64,000 nucleotides of DNA from assembly GCF_000247695.1 (NCBI RefSeq), contig NW_004624795.1, forward strand, positions 7,768,316-7,832,315. The letters are read 5' to 3'. The notes below the pieces were generated by a model. It was given only the letters and a program-made list of their open reading frames with translations. It searched no databases and was not told the origin of the DNA. The first letter of the stretch is position 1; the number at the start of each line of letters is the position of its first letter. The translations under genes and the position numbers were made by a program. Origin of the DNA: Heterocephalus glaber. Taxonomy: Eukaryota; Chordata; Mammalia; Rodentia; Bathyergidae. Below, piece by piece: positions 1 through 13,328 of this stretch.

Positions 1-449
1 CACACATTAGTTTTCCAACTTCAGCTAAACTATTTAATACCTCTGAATCTCAGGCTGTTTGGCTCTACAGGGATGATGCCTGAAACTGTATGCATGGTTT
101 CTGTAAGGATTGAAGATGGCTGTAAGTTTTAGACATACACCAAGCAATCAATATTAGCTATTCAATATTAGTTAAATATAGTAGTAGTAGTAGGTTTGTG
201 ATTTATGCCCCAGTACACACCCTAGGAGAGAGAACTGCCTTCTCCTTTATTATTACTTCTCTCCTTTCTCCCCACTCCGCATCTCTCTTTCCACTTTAAG
301 ATGTCTTGCACTTCTCTGAGTGACTCAATACAGAGCCTGTGCTTTGTATGGTAGCTTTCTCGCTCACTGTGCTTTATGAATACCACTACCATCCACTTTG
401 TTCATGACCCAGAACTTGGCCCTTGTTTCGATTCATTACTGCTCTTCAC
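1..449. other. Unassigned intronic sequence
   Basis: AT-rich, with a short TAG repeat near 181-193. No gene or clear repeat seen. Confidence 0.5.
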
Positions 450-940
450 CCCCATCATATGCAATTCATCAGACTCTGTTGTTCCACTTCTTCCCCACAC
501 AGCTCCTGATTCTCCCCTTTGCTCTCCATATTCATCACTACCATCATCAGGTGACCTTCATTTCTAACCCAGACAGCCACAAGAGCCTTCTGAGTGTCCC
601 TCTCAAAGTCAAGGTCATCTTTCTCTATTTCTACTCACTGTCCAAAAATCTGCAACTCTTTAGCCAGCGAGGTCTTTTAAAAATGCAAAGATGATCATGT
701 AAAACCCTTAACCTAAGGTCATCTTATGACTTCCCATTGTTCTTAGGACAAATGCACATGTTAACATTCTTGCTCTGGATCATGCTTATTGCCTGGGAGG
801 GAGCCACTCTGGCTTTATATCAGGCCCCCTCTTTGCATACATGGTTGTCTTTTCTTCCAATCAACTCTCCAAACAAATAAACCTTTCACAATGCTGTCTA
901 CAAGACAAAGTTAAGCCTTGAACTCTGCACTATGAAGGTC
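450..940 (+). mobile_element. L2 LINE fragment
   Basis: GATGATCATGTAAAACCC, TATGACTTCCCATTGTTCTTAGG, and GGGAGCCACTCTGGCTTTAT correspond to the characteristic L2 3' region order. Strongly diverged. Confidence 0.65.
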
Positions 941-2002
941 TCTATTGGATTCATGATATTGTATGTCACTGACATAAAACACTATGAAGACAAGTCTCAG
1001 AGTAAAGGGCCAAGCTGGCAGAGTACAAGAGAAAGTGATGGATGAAGGAGCTGGGTGCCTAAAAGCACTTCACTTCACTTTTGTAAATGTGCCCTGTCAA
1101 CACGAAGGGAACAGACCCAGTAAGGCTTAAGTTAGTGGATGCACAATGAAGTGGAATATTTATCTTCATGCTCCGGAGCTGCAGACCATTCAGCATTAGA
1201 AAACACCACCAAACCTTTCTCCTAACGTGCCTGGGGCCCTTGGAGTGGGGAAGATTCTAATTTAATGAGCAAGTCACACCATCTGTCAACAGGACTGCTG
1301 AGCAAGAATTCAACAAACAGCAGCTCCCCAAACAAGGAGCAGAACACTTGGGCTCCACTTGTGCAAGATGTAGTCCCTGGTTCAGTGGGCAAAGAATTGC
1401 ATACACTGAAAATACTCAAGCTAGCAATGACAAGTGATAGCTGCGTGTCCACGGGCACAGTGCAGCCAGGCTTGACATTTTCAATGCAGGTGCCAATGAG
1501 GCACTGGAGAGGAGACAGGCTCAGCTTAGAACAGGGTCCTGGAGATGCCCAGTTTCCCTCTCTGACCCTTATATTTTCAGCAAGAGTCTGCAAGTGGTAA
1601 ACAATACCACTGATCAAAGAATTCACTTGTTATGGAAGAGGAAAGAATGAAAAGGGGTGTATGATTCACAAGTATTTCTCATGAACTATGAGTTTTAAAA
1701 TTGAAACAACCTAGTAGAATCAATTTTGCATCTTGCTTAGTGAAAGTGACATAGGGGTTGTTCTTATTTTGGGTTGTAAAGTAATAATCTGTTACCAAGT
1801 GTGTTGGAAATTATATATCCAAATGATGGGGGTTCCCCTTTAAAATCAGTCAAACTGCAAAAGTATGAAATCTTTCATCTGTGTTTCCATATTACCTACT
1901 GTCTACTACCTTTTAAGCTTCACTTATGTCAGAATTTTTCTTATACACTTGAATCTCTATCTTCTAGTCCAAGGCACAGCAGAAAAGCAGGCGGGCTACA
2001 AA
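941..2002. other. Unassigned intronic sequence
   Basis: Contains a 134-codon minus-strand open frame at 1222-1626 and an overlapping plus frame. Neither resembles a known protein. Nothing else supported. Confidence 0.5.
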
Positions 2003-2200
2003 GTGTGTAGACCCAGGAGTCAGCCTGGAGTTCAGATTCCAGCTTTATTACTACCCATGTGTATTCTAGTCATATTTCCTATGTCTCAGTGTTATTATCT
2101 GTAAAATGGGGCTAATTTTAACAGGGATTGCTATTATAAAAATAAGGCATATAAAACATTTACTACTACCTTTAACACATATGAAGCAATAAATTCACGT
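2003..2200 (+). mobile_element. MIR SINE fragment
   Basis: TGGAGTTCAGATTCCAGC, TCAGTGTTATTATCTGTAAA and AATGGGGCTAATTTTAACAG form the MIR core order. Confidence 0.65.
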
Positions 2201-2754
2201 TGACTACTATCGTAATAGATACTCAACTTTTAAAAAATTATCCATTCCAGTATAATTCATACATATATAAATTGTTGGGACTCTACTTCTGGTATTATCT
2301 GGACATTCTAAATCAGATGGTTCATGTTTTTCAGAACCCTGTTAGTATAGACTTTTGGTGGCATTTGATGTAAAGGGAATAATGTAAGTCCAAACACAGT
2401 GTCTAAGAACTTCTTGAGTGGTGGTCTTATATCTTAGTCTTCATTTTCCTATGTAACCACAAAATCCTTCACAGTCCTTGGTACTCAACTCCTGTAAATA
2501 TTCAATGATTAGGACTTTTGTTGAATAAATCATAGAATGAATAAAGTAAATGAACAAACTAAATAATCACAAGTAATGTTACTGAGCTTTGTTCATCTAC
2601 CTTAGCTTCAGGAGAGATACAGGGTGGAGAGATAAAACCCTATGAACTGGATGTAGAAGACAATTTTCCCATTTTTCTTTCAATGTTACTGTGCCAAACA
2701 ACTGTCATATTTTCTGGATTCCCATCACATCATGAAAACCTGTCCTATGTCTAT

Positions 2755-3245
2755 TACTTCCTTCTATTGCTGTTGCCATGAATTCCTATAAGTTTCAGAG
2801 CTTAAAATAACATAAATTGATTATGTAACAGTTCTGGAGCTCAGACGTGTGCAACATGATTTAGGGGGCTAAAATCAAGGTGGCATCAGGCCTGTGTTCC
2901 CTCTGGAGGCTCTAGGGGAAACCCCATTTTTCTCCATTTTCTAGCTATGACAGACCTTTCTCACTGCTCTGCTCATGACCCCCTTCCTCTATCAATCCAA
3001 CTGGTTTCTGTCATCCCATTTCTTTTTTTGGCTCTGAGCTTAGTGCCTCCCTCTTACAAGGACCCTATGATCACATTAGGTCCACCCAGATAATGATGAG
3101 AGATCTTCATGGTTTAAAATACTTTTTACATAATCATACCTGGCAAGTCCCCTTTTCTTAGGAAGTCACATATTCACAGGTTTCCAAGATGAGGGCATAG
3201 ACATCTTTGAGAGGTCATTACTCAAGGTAACCCACCTTGCCTGGA
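2755..3245 (-). mobile_element. Old ERVL-type LTR, antisense
   Basis: AACAGTTCTGGAGCTCAGAC, GGGCTAAAATCAAGGTGGCA, CCTCTGGAGGCTCTAGGGGA, and CTTACAAGGACCCTATGATC occur in the order of MLT2/LTR33-like LTRs read in reverse. Family name is approximate. Confidence 0.55.
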
Positions 3246-3344
3246 GCATTTCCTGTCTTTTGTGCTCCATCCTACCCAGGTAGCATCCTGAACTTTCTTT
3301 TTAACGGGACACAGGAATGTGCCTGAGGTTGACCATTCAGATGC

Positions 3345-3830
3345 TCAAGTATACATGTCTACTAAGACATGCTGGTGAGGTGAGTGGTACAAATGTCCAG
3401 CTTCCCAGACACCAGGGAACTCTGGTGCCCAGTCCACATCAACAATAGGATCTGGTTGTTTCTCCCCAACACCCAGAATGGCAGAAGCCAGGGTCTTCTC
3501 TACAGTAATTGTAAATGTTGCCTCCAACTCCAATTCTTTGGACCACCCTTAGATTCTGTGAGCACGAAAAATGCTTTAATGAATTTCTCTTCAGTTATAG
3601 GAGTCTTGAAGAAGTTCTCCTGTTCATCATAAAGGACCCCAACAGACACAGCTTCCTGGCCAAGGTTGTAAGGAGGGACTACAGGAAGGGCTTCTGGTGG
3701 AACGCTCCCAGAAAACTGGAATAACCATACCAGGAGGCACCATTTGGGTGCCATGCAGTTGGTAAAAAAAAAAGCACTGAAGAAATGTAGCAAAATCATT
3801 CAAATAGGGGTTGGTAAAATGGATCAATCT
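3345..3830 (-). pseudogene. Possible unidentified processed pseudogene
   Basis: Three consecutive minus-strand frames stay open in relay: FYQLHGTQMVPPGMVIPV (near 3760), then SGSVPPEALPVVPPYNLGQ with LYDEQENFFKTPITEEKF (3740-3570), then ATFTITVEKTLASAILGVG with DPIVDVDWAPEFPGVW (3520-3400), ending at a TGA near 3345. The text has a natural protein look (mixed acidic and hydrophobic residues, no low complexity), and the frame changes suggest indels in a once-coding sequence. I do not recognise the family, and no poly(A) tail is visible. Confidence 0.35.
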
Positions 3831-4244
3831 TCATAGGTATAAGGGGAAGGAGAGAAAGAGAATACACTGTGAGATTTTCTTTGGAGACTTTAATTTTCAT
3901 CTTCTCAATCTAAACAGACCAACGAAGATAGAATGCTGTTTATGAAGGGATTCAAAGGGTGATTTTAATTTTGATACTGCCCGGTGCGGATGCACCCCTC
4001 AGTGTTTTTCAAAGTATTTTACAACCATTAGTTGTTTATAGTAAATTAAATAGTCTTGGAATATCCATTAATTTAGACAGCAAAAGTACATCTGGCTTAA
4101 GGCTGCTTTTCTTCCACTGCCACACACACCTTTGCATTATTTAGAACTCACTAACACAGGACTTTTAGTTCATTCATTGGTAAGGTGGTTTTTCCAAACA
4201 ACGTGTTTCAATCCATTTCTAGTTTATGTCTTCTACTTGTTGGA

Positions 4245-4331
4245 GATCTTGGCTCAAATCCTGACTTCAGCAGTCAGTAGCTTAATGACTTGGACCAGTT
4301 ACTTAACCTGAATATCATTCTCCTATAAAAG
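4245..4331 (+). mobile_element. MIR SINE fragment
   Basis: GGCTCAAATCCTGACTTCAG and CCAGTTACTTAACCTGAATA. Truncated by the B1-ID SINE insertion that follows. Confidence 0.65.
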
Positions 4332-4344
4332 GTTGATATTACAC

Positions 4345-4531
4345 TGAGAATTTTGTTGCACACCTGTAGGGCCAGGACTTTGAGAGGCTGAGACAAGAGG
4401 GTTACAAATTTGAGTGCAGCCTGGGCAACTTAGTGACTTAATGACATCCTGTCTCAAAATAGAAGAAAAAGGCTGGGGATGCAGCTCAGTGCGAAAGCTC
4501 TTGCTTCAATCCTCATTATTGAAAAAAGAAA
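4345..4531 (+). mobile_element. B1-ID composite SINE with target-site duplication
   Basis: 7SL-derived half (GCACACCTGTAGGGCC, GAGAGGCTGAGACAAGAGG) fused to an ID half (GGCTGGGGATGCAGCTCAGT). Flanking GTTGATATTACAC (4332-4344) and GCTGATATTATAC (4532-4544) match at 11 of 13. Confidence 0.9.
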
Positions 4532-4584
4532 GCTGATATTATACCCTTAAGCAGATTTGTAGTGAAGCCTGGTATGATGGCCAA

Positions 4585-4690
4585 CCTTACACTCTAGATT
4601 CAGACAAATCAGAGTTCAAGTCTTAGCTTACGCCTTCACAGCTGTGGGCCCTCTTTAAGTTAAACAGGATGCCTCTGTGTCCTCTCAAAA
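4585..4690 (+). mobile_element. MIR SINE fragment
   Basis: ATTCAGACAAATCAGAGTTC and AGCTGTGGGCCCTCTTTAAG match the MIR 5' part. Confidence 0.6.
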
Positions 4691-4699
4691 TTTCTGAGG

Positions 4700-4850
4700 T
4701 GGTTATTTTGATTCATATGTTACAGATTAGCAAACTGAGATGCAGAAGAAAGTAACTGAACCAAAACTTGCCAGCTTGTAAGGGGTAGAGTGTGGGCTAA
4801 AATCTAGCTTTTAATCTTTCAGAGTGCAAACTCTACAGCTTCTTGGGGCA
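4700..4850 (-). mobile_element. MIR SINE fragment, antisense
   Basis: CAGATTAGCAAACTGAGATG, AGTAACTGAACCAAAACTTG and CCAGCTTGTAAGGGG form the reverse MIR core. Confidence 0.6.
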
Positions 4851-5378
4851 TTTAAACATATTTTTGTGTTTTAGTAGTTAAATAAAATACAAAATGAATG
4901 ACTATTCCTCCGTAGGGTTAAAAGATTAAGTGATATAAATGGAGAGCTCATTGCACTGTGCCTGTTAGCGTCTAATAATATTGAATAGTTAAGTGGCTAT
5001 TTGGAGTGGGTGTTTGAAGTGAATTAAGGAATAATCAAGTGAAAACATTAACCAAACTTCACACTCTCACGCTCACCTCTCTTCAACACTGTCTCTAGTG
5101 CTCTAAAAGCTTTGAAAATAAAGACTTAGAAGCTGTCACTAGAGATCAGATTCATGATGACCTGAGTTCAAGGATCAGGCAGGGAATGACTGCAAAGAAA
5201 GGAAAATACAGGAAGTGAAGGAAATGTTCTATGTTTTGATCTTGGTGGTTGTTACAGGACCGTGTCCCTTCTACAAACTCATCAAACAGGTGGCTTAAAA
5301 TGAGTAGATTTTATTTTATATATACTGTTTCAATACAATGGATTTTAATTATGATATTGCACATATTCTATGGTGGGT

Positions 5379-5698
5379 GAGGGGTTAGCAAACATGTTTC
5401 TGTGCATGGCAAGATAGTAAATAACATAAGCTTTGGTAGCTATAAGCTCTTTTATCACTATTCTGCTCTTCCACTGTAGCATAAAAGTAGCCAGAGATAA
5501 GGGACAATACATAAAGGAATGGGTATAGCTGTGTTTCAGTGAAATTTAATTTATGGACCAAAATTTGACTTTGTATCATTTTTATGCCCCATGAAATATT
5601 CTTCCTCTTTTGATGTTTTTCTCCCTAACTACTTGGAAATGTAAACGTTCTTAGTTTGTGGGGCTTATAGAAATGGGCAGAGGACAGCAAATGGTCCA
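5379..5698 (+). mobile_element. hAT-Charlie-type element, longer copy
   Basis: Starts with AGGGGTTAGCAAAC. The body contains AAGATAGTAAATAACATA and GGGTATAGCTGTGTTTCAGTG and ends in GGACAGCAAATGGTCC. Same family as the copy at 6566-7291, about 1 kb away and in the same orientation. Confidence 0.65.
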
Positions 5699-6565
5699 TA
5701 TATCAGCCTTTGCCCGCCCTTTGTCCTAGAGTTCCAAAATTCTCTCTCACAACATTATGAAAGCTGCCTTAGAAGCTTCTTAGTGAATGCTGTGTCTAAG
5801 AGGGCTGGGTCCTCGGGGCCCTCGCCAGAACCCATGCCCTCTGTGGTCAGCCTAAGCTGCTGCTTCTGGACTTCATTTTCCCCATCTATCTAGGGAGGGC
5901 AGCAATCATTTCCCAGAGCCCTCCACAACTTATGCAGCTTATTATTTGGGAGAAAATCCTCTCTCTGTGTGCAGAAACTGATCTTGGCCTGGGTTATGAG
6001 TCTGGCCTGCTTCAATCATCAGGGGAGAGGTCTGATTTCTCAGGTTGTCGTTCCTAAAATTGCTTATTCTCCTGGTGATGTTCTTATTTCTGAATATGGT
6101 CTGGCCTTCATTCCCAAAGGATAAGGGTTATTTTTTTAAAAGAGCTGGCAGCCAAATAGTATTCTCAGAAAGCTTGCTCCTTCCCTGCCAATCTGCCTTC
6201 CCCAGCACAAACAGAGCCCTCAGGGAGAGTGGCTTCCCACCAGAATGATTTTCTAGGCAGGACTCGAGTAACCCCATGCTTTTTTCTGTGAAGGGAGCTT
6301 TCTAAATCCAAACAGCATGAACTGAGAATTCTCTTTTTTGTTTCTGAAGTGGTAGGTACTCGAGGAATCACTTTTGGGTAGTAAAAACCACCAATTCATC
6401 TACAAAATAGATAGTTCTGACATTTCTAAAGTTTGCGGTTTTTCAAAATTTCCATATTTCATCTAAAGTTTAAACAACCATTTATTGAAGAAAATGGATT
6501 TTCCAGGCAACCTAAATTTATTCCTCTACCTATTGGAAACATTTTAATTGACTGGTTCTATTAGA

Positions 6566-7243
<678 letters not shown>

Positions 7244-7291
7244 GGCAGTAGATTCAATTTGGCACACATTGTGTTGTTTGCTATGCCCTGG
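7244..7291 (+). mobile_element. hAT-Charlie-type element, 3' end
   Basis: GGCAGTAGATTCAATTTGGC followed by GTTGTTTGCTATGCCCTGG matches the expected 3' terminal part of the same element family, restarting directly after the SMC3 retrocopy. Confidence 0.65.
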
Positions 7292-7954
7292 TTTGAGATT
7301 CAGTATCTCTGGAAACAACAGGATAGGTCACGGAAGAGGAAAGACAACTTAAATCAGTAGATAATACTTGTGAAGACGGGGTAAAAATGATTGATACAGA
7401 TTGGGGAGTAAAACCCCACCAGTGAGCATGCAGTGAAAGGGGTGGGGAGAGGATATGCCAGCAGCCTGGAGGAATCCTGACCGAACAGGGATTAAGACCA
7501 TGCGTCTGGCGGGGCAAAGAGGAATGAGACCTTGGCAGGCCAGATGGACAGGAAGCAGCCTCTGGGGGACATGGAGAATGTGTGGGGTCCCTCTCCCATG
7601 GGGTTCAGGTGAGTCACAAGGTGGGAAACACAGCACAGATGCAAAGTCCTGGGTGAAAGTGCTCACAAAAGTAGTCACAGAATGTTGTGTAAGCAAATGA
7701 GAAAGCTTGGTGGTGTATCGTGGAAGATTTTAAACTGTGCCTTTAAACAACGTATGTTCTTTTCTTGTAGAGCCAGTGGGAGTTGCTGTGGGTTTTTTAA
7801 GCTTCTAGCACAATGTTCTCTAAAAATCGGGCATCCCCTTTGCTAAGAAGCTGTGGCTGGCTTCATTCCATGTGTTCTAAATGTGAAGCTACTAAAAAGT
7901 CACATTTATTAAGCCAATATCTGCTCCATAGTAATGATACATGTTTTATTTCCA

Positions 7955-8140
7955 CATGTTATTTAACACTTATGGAGGGGGTAAAAGTCACTGTAACTAT
8001 GTTATTCCCATTTTATAGATTAGAAAACTGAGATGCAAAAAGCAGTTAACTTACCCAAAGCCTGCCAGCTTATATGAGGTAAGAGGCAGAGTGTCAGCTC
8101 AAATACAGCTGCTAGTCACTCTCAGTGCAAACTACTGTTT
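7955..8140 (-). mobile_element. MIR SINE fragment, antisense
   Basis: CCCATTTTATAGATTAGAAA, AACTTACCCAAAGCCTGCCA and GAGGCAGAGTGTCAGCTC form a clear reverse MIR. Confidence 0.75.
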
Positions 8141-8164
8141 CTCAGTACATTAAAAAAATTTCAG

Positions 8165-8253
8165 AGGGCTGGAGATTTAGTTCAGTGGTGGCACTGCCTG
8201 CCTCAACGGCACAAGATCCCTAGTTCGATCCCCGGTATGAAAAAAAAAAAAGT
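8165..8253 (+). mobile_element. ID-type SINE
   Basis: AGGGCTGGAGATTTAGTTCA (A box) and AGTTCGATCCCCGGTA (B box), followed by an A run. Typical tRNA-derived Pol III promoter boxes about 45 bp apart. Confidence 0.92.
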
Positions 8254-8569
8254 CAGTGTTTTTAACAGCTGAACAAAATATATTTTAAACCTCATTTCTA
8301 AATTGTCTCTCCCTAAATTATGTTTCTCTCAGTCAACATTTCCCAACTATATAACTATGTCTCTCGTCTTTTTATCTCCCTACTAATTATTTGTAAGAGC
8401 ACTGGATTGATAATAAAATAATTGTAAGTTTGAATGTTGTTTCATTTTCTTCCAATTTAAGTTCACTGGCAGTATAAAATTGTGGATTTTATTAATGCTA
8501 TATCTATCCATCTATGCATATAATTAGCTTCATATCATTTTGCCAGCCTTTTTAGGTGGACCTTATTTT

Positions 8570-8994
8570 TTTTGTTTCTTTTCTTTTCTTTTGCTTAAAT
8601 TCTTTTATTGGTACATTTTAGGTATACAATACATTTACATTTATCATTGGGTGCTTGTACCTGTACATGATGAATCTTGGTTCTTATTTTTTCCTTGTTA
8701 CCTGTGTGCCCTTCACCCCCTCCACCCTTCCCTATTGACATAGACTTCGTTTTCATTTTTTTTTCTTTTCTCATAATTTTTCCTTTCTATTCTTTCCTTT
8801 CCCCATCTCCTCCCACCACCCCTACCCCTTTAGACCTTTTCCTGTTTCAAAGTATCAATTATTAGTCATTAATTCTTTTAATCCTTATTTACATTCTCAG
8901 TTTCTCACGTTAGAGAAACTATTCGGTATTTACACATGTGTGTCCTATTTATTTCACTTAAGAGTATGGCCTCAATATGCATCTATTTAGCTAT
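8570..8994 (-). mobile_element. 5'-truncated L1 (3' end) with intact target-site duplication
   Basis: Begins with a T-rich stretch (the poly(A) end in reverse), then the L1 3'UTR motif seen in reverse as TTATTGGTACATTTTAGGTA, shared with copies at 52331 and 60740. The 15-bp sequence GGTGGACCTTATTTT occurs exactly at both ends (8555-8569 and 8995-9009), defining the insertion limits. Confidence 0.9.
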
Positions 8995-9499
8995 GGTGGA
9001 CCTTATTTTAAAGCACACAAACCACATATTTATCTCACATGAATTTATATGTTAAACCTGTGTATTAACAATAGTGGCATTAATAATTAATTTTCATAAA
9101 TTATTTAAAATTGGATTATATCTACATTATTATTTTTTAAATAGTCATGTAAAAATGTCCTTTTTTAAAAAGAGAGATTTTGAAACAATGCATTAGGATC
9201 TACAAGCAGCTAATGAGGAATGCCCTAAGGTAAAAAATGATGATTTTCCAGGAAGGTTCCCTGATTCTTGGTTACTTGTCCTTGGGACTCAGCTTCTCTG
9301 AAGTTCAATCAATTTAAGAGAAACAGGAATAGGGGTTTAGTGGATTAGTGACAACAAGCCATTAATCTCTGCATCTCAGTTATAATCCAGCCTCAACCAA
9401 TGTGATTTGGGGGAAAAAAATCCCACAAATCCCCAAATGCTCAGAAAAGCATGAGGGCAAACTCCCTAGCAGCATGCTGAGGTCACAGTTTGCTTGTTT

Positions 9500-10160
9500 T
9501 TACTTAACATCCAGACAGCATTTATCATCTGTCCTATTTCTTGTTGGTTTTTCTTTTATGCCTTTTGCTGAAATTCTCAGATCACATATATTTGTTTTGA
9601 TTGGTGAGTCGAGGCCATTAACATTGATGGTTATAACTGATATGTATTGGCTTATCCTTGTCATGTTATTTTCCTGTTATTGGCTCTTTTATTTTTTATT
9701 TTCCCCCCTCTCCCTTTAATTTCTTGCCTTGCCTGGTGGATTTGCTCTGTTGGGCCTCATGGAGTTGTCACCTTCATTGCCTTTTTCCAGGATTTTGTTT
9801 AGGATTGTTTGGAGTGCTGGTTTGGTATTCATTAAAATTCTCAGGTGTTCTTTGTTGTGGAATTATCTTATTTCCCCACCAATTTTGAAAGATAATTTTG
9901 CAGGCTACATCAGTCTAGGTTGGAGGCTGTGTTCTTTTAGGGCTTGAAATACCTCACTCCAGGCTCTCCTTGACTTGAGGGTTTGTGTTGAGAAGTCTGC
10001 TGTGATTCTGATGGGCTTCCCTTTGTATGTGATTTGTTTCTTTTCCCTAACTGCTTGTAGTATTTTGTTCTTCTGTTGTGTTTCTGGGATCTTGACTATT
10101 ATACGTCTAGGTGTAGATTTTTTTTGATCATGGCGAGTTGGAGTCCTATATGCGATCACA
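9500..10160 (-). mobile_element. L1 fragment: ORF1 C-terminus and start of ORF2
   Basis: The minus strand encodes the LINE-1 ORF1 RNA-binding C-terminal domain (RRIIVKIPE, EKKQITYKGKPIRITADFS, RRAWSEVFQALKE) between about 10155 and 9905. It continues through two in-frame stops (the first after LQPRLM) to the natural ORF1 end at 9718-9716. Below that the motif SVITINVNGLDSPIKTN marks the N-terminus of ORF2. Both ORFs are truncated and ORF1 has premature stops, so the copy is dead. Confidence 0.92.
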
Positions 10161-10954
10161 TATATTTGAAAACAAACCATGTCTCAATCCTTGGAACAGC
10201 CCAGCCTTTAATTATCATTTAATTTTTTTCCTCTCACATGAATTTGAAATATAAGTTAAAACTACATTTTCATGTTACAAATGGGTGGAAAAGCATGATT
10301 AAGGTTACCCTGTGTGCAAATTAATACTTGGAGAAAGCTCCCAAGATTGAACAATGAAAAGAAAAGTAGTTAAATTTCAGTAAAAATGAATGACACTTTT
10401 AGAACATGTAGGGGAAATATTATATCTTTTATTGTAAATGGATTTGAGTATGATGACTCATTTCTTTATTGCTCTGCACTATTGATTAAGGAGGTAAAAC
10501 AATAAGCAAATTATTGAATCAGGATTCTATTTATGCCACTACTGTTAAGGGTAGAGTTTTACTGGGTGACACAAAACCTCACACTTTGGTGTCCTCAATC
10601 ACTTTAAACCATAGAAATAAAAATGAAAATATGTGGCATTAAATTATTAAAAATTTAAAGAAAAATGTGAGCAGACTCAGTAGACTGTCTCCGAAAATCA
10701 TTCTAGGACAAAGCATGACTGTCTTCCTTATTACCTTTACAATATTCTGCAAACATCTTAATTTCCCATTGTGAATCAAACTCACACGACCTTAAATGAT
10801 TGTGTGCTACGTACATACATTGTGCTAAATGCTTTCACATACACTGGCTCATTTAATGGCCGTGCTTTATGTGATATTGCCAAATTCCTGCCTAATTTTG
10901 CCTGATGTGTCTTTTTTCTTTTAGCTTCAGACTTAACAAATAGCAAAACCCTCC

Positions 10955-11110
10955 GTTTATGAAGTGTATTCTATGTGGCAAGCACTGTGCTACATTTTAA
11001 AATTTCAATCTCTTTTCACCTCACAGGTAGATGCTGTTAACTCCAGATTGAAGATGAGGGAAGTGAGTCTTTGTTGAAATATTAAGTAACTCCCTATGGT
11101 CATATGACTA
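10955..11110 (-). mobile_element. MIR SINE fragment, antisense
   Basis: TATGTGGCAAGCACTGTGCT followed by GATTGAAGATGAGGGAAGTG and TAAGTAACTCCCTATGGTCA. Confidence 0.65.
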
Positions 11111-11879
11111 TCAGCAGAGTTGAGTTTAAATAATAAGACAATGTACAAAGTGTTCAATAAATGCTTTTATGTAGCAGTCAGTGATGACCCCTAGACTTTT
11201 TCCCAGAATCTTAATAGAGGATGACAACGTCATCATTGTATAAATGTAATTTGAATTATTCTCTTACAATACTTTATTTTAAGCTTGCCCATCTCATAAG
11301 TCATTTGCCACTTTTGTGTTCACTCCACAGTTTTGAAAGTTCTTCTTGCATTTTAAATCTTGTTGCCTCAGACTTTTCAAAATTTAGACAATCTTCTGTA
11401 AAAGTCTGTTAACATCACAAGTTAGAAAGGGACCCAGAAATTGCTTAGTCCAACAACCCTCTTTAATAAAAGAAAATTGGGAGTCAAAGCAGCGAAATGC
11501 CTTACTCCACGTCACAGAGCTAGTAGCAGCAAACTAACACTACATTTAATATATCTTAACCTCTTTCCTAACATTTTTTCAGCAAACCAACTTATAAAAC
11601 ATAAAATATTCTCCAGAAATAATACTTAAGATTTCTAGACCCAGAAAAGATATTTGCTTTCTTCTTAACCAGCTTCCTGTCTCTGATCTAACTTGTAAAG
11701 CAAAATAACACCTTGAATCCAAAGACATTTTTTGTTTAATAGTTCCATGGTGGACCATTGTTGAAATGATCTTTGAAAATTTAGTCAGTATTCTACTTTC
11801 ATTCTTACTTGTTAAAGGTATCCAAGCATATTTCTGGAAATTTATAAGTAGGTTAAATATTATTTATGGATATCACTTG

Positions 11880-12965
11880 GAAAAATCATAGCAAACTTCA
11901 TCCTATATGACCCAGTAATTATAGTATTAGGATTATATTAAAGAAAAAAATCACAAAAATAATTACCAGTGGAGATAAAATTAGATACCAAAAATGGCAT
12001 GCACTAGAGACAATGTAGATAAGTGAATAGATATTGTACAGAAGAAGTGCAAAATGGCCAATAAATACATGAAGAAATGCTCAGCCCTATTGCCCAGTAG
12101 AGAAATGCAATTGAAAACAAAGCTGAAATCTATCTTACACCAGAAAAAATGGCCACCAATCAAGACTCAAGCTGTGTCATGTACTTGCACCTACTCCCTA
12201 AGACGAATGTAAACTTCAGGCACTGCAAACAACTACTAATAAAATATGATTCAATTTTAAAAGAAATCAAAGAATAACAAATGTTGGCAAGTTTGTCAGG
12301 GGAAAAAGGAGCCCTTCTGCACTGTTGGTGAGAATGTAAACTAGTACAACCATTTTGGAAATCAGTATGGAGATTCCGCAAAACCCGGAACTTGAAGTTC
12401 CATTTGACCCAGCTATTTTCCTATATACCTTCCTGAAAGAGTTGAAGTCATCATATTACAGTGGCACATGCATACTCATGCTTATAGCAGCACCATTCAT
12501 AATAGCTAAATCTTGGAAATGACCTATGTGTGCATCAACAGATGAATGGGTAAAGAAAATATCGTATTTACACACAATGGAGTAGCACTCTGCCATAAAG
12601 ATAAATGAGTCATTTGTAGATAAATGGATGCACTTGGAGACCATAATGTTAACTGAAATAAATCAGACACACAAGCTTAAATGTCACATGGTTTTTCTCA
12701 TATAAGAAACCTAAAGTATAAATAAAGAGCAAAATAAAAGGTAGATAATAGAAAGTAGGGAGATGGTTATTTCTCAAAGGGGAAAGAGGTAGAAAGATGG
12801 AAGGTGGGAAAAGGAAAGGAGGAAGAGGGAATGAAAAGAGGAATTAAGATGGATTATGTCCATGTACCAACTCCACACAAGGAATGCAAACATCGTGTAC
12901 TGCAAACATGAACCAATAAAAATGCTCCTTTAGATGAATAGACTGTTATGGAAATATAATAAAAA
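11880..12965 (+). mobile_element. L1 ORF2 3' part and 3'UTR (decayed)
   Basis: Contains the typical ORF2 tail order: AAATGGCCAATAAATACATG, GCACTGTTGGTGAGAATGTA, GACCCAGCTATT, AATGGAGTAGCACTCTGCC, and GGTTTTTCTCATATAAG. A purine-rich 3'UTR follows, ending in an A-rich tail near 12965. Many stops and indels. Confidence 0.88.
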
Positions 12966-13270
12966 AATAATGGAAAGCAAAGTGACCCTTTGTGCCTGGA
13001 CCCAAGGCTGTTCTACAATTCCCAGCTCCTTAGCAATATGATGTGAACCAGGCTGACCGGAAGTGATGTACACAGCTTCCCTCCTTTCCTTGTCAAAACT
13101 TCTTGCGTGATTCTCGCCCACATTTCATTTTTTTCTATACTTATTGATGTTGAGCCTAGGACACCTGTGGAAACTACGTCTGGAAGGTAGCATAGCCTCC
13201 AGCAGCCTTGAGATTCCCCAGTCATTACAAAAGACAGGCATTTTTCCTCCTTTTTTCCCCCACTAAGCCC

Positions 13271-13328
<58 letters not shown>

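Noticed and set aside
1222..1626. 134-codon minus-strand open frame
   Set aside because: Protein-like in places but not recognised. It overlaps a similar-length plus frame, so chance is a fair explanation.
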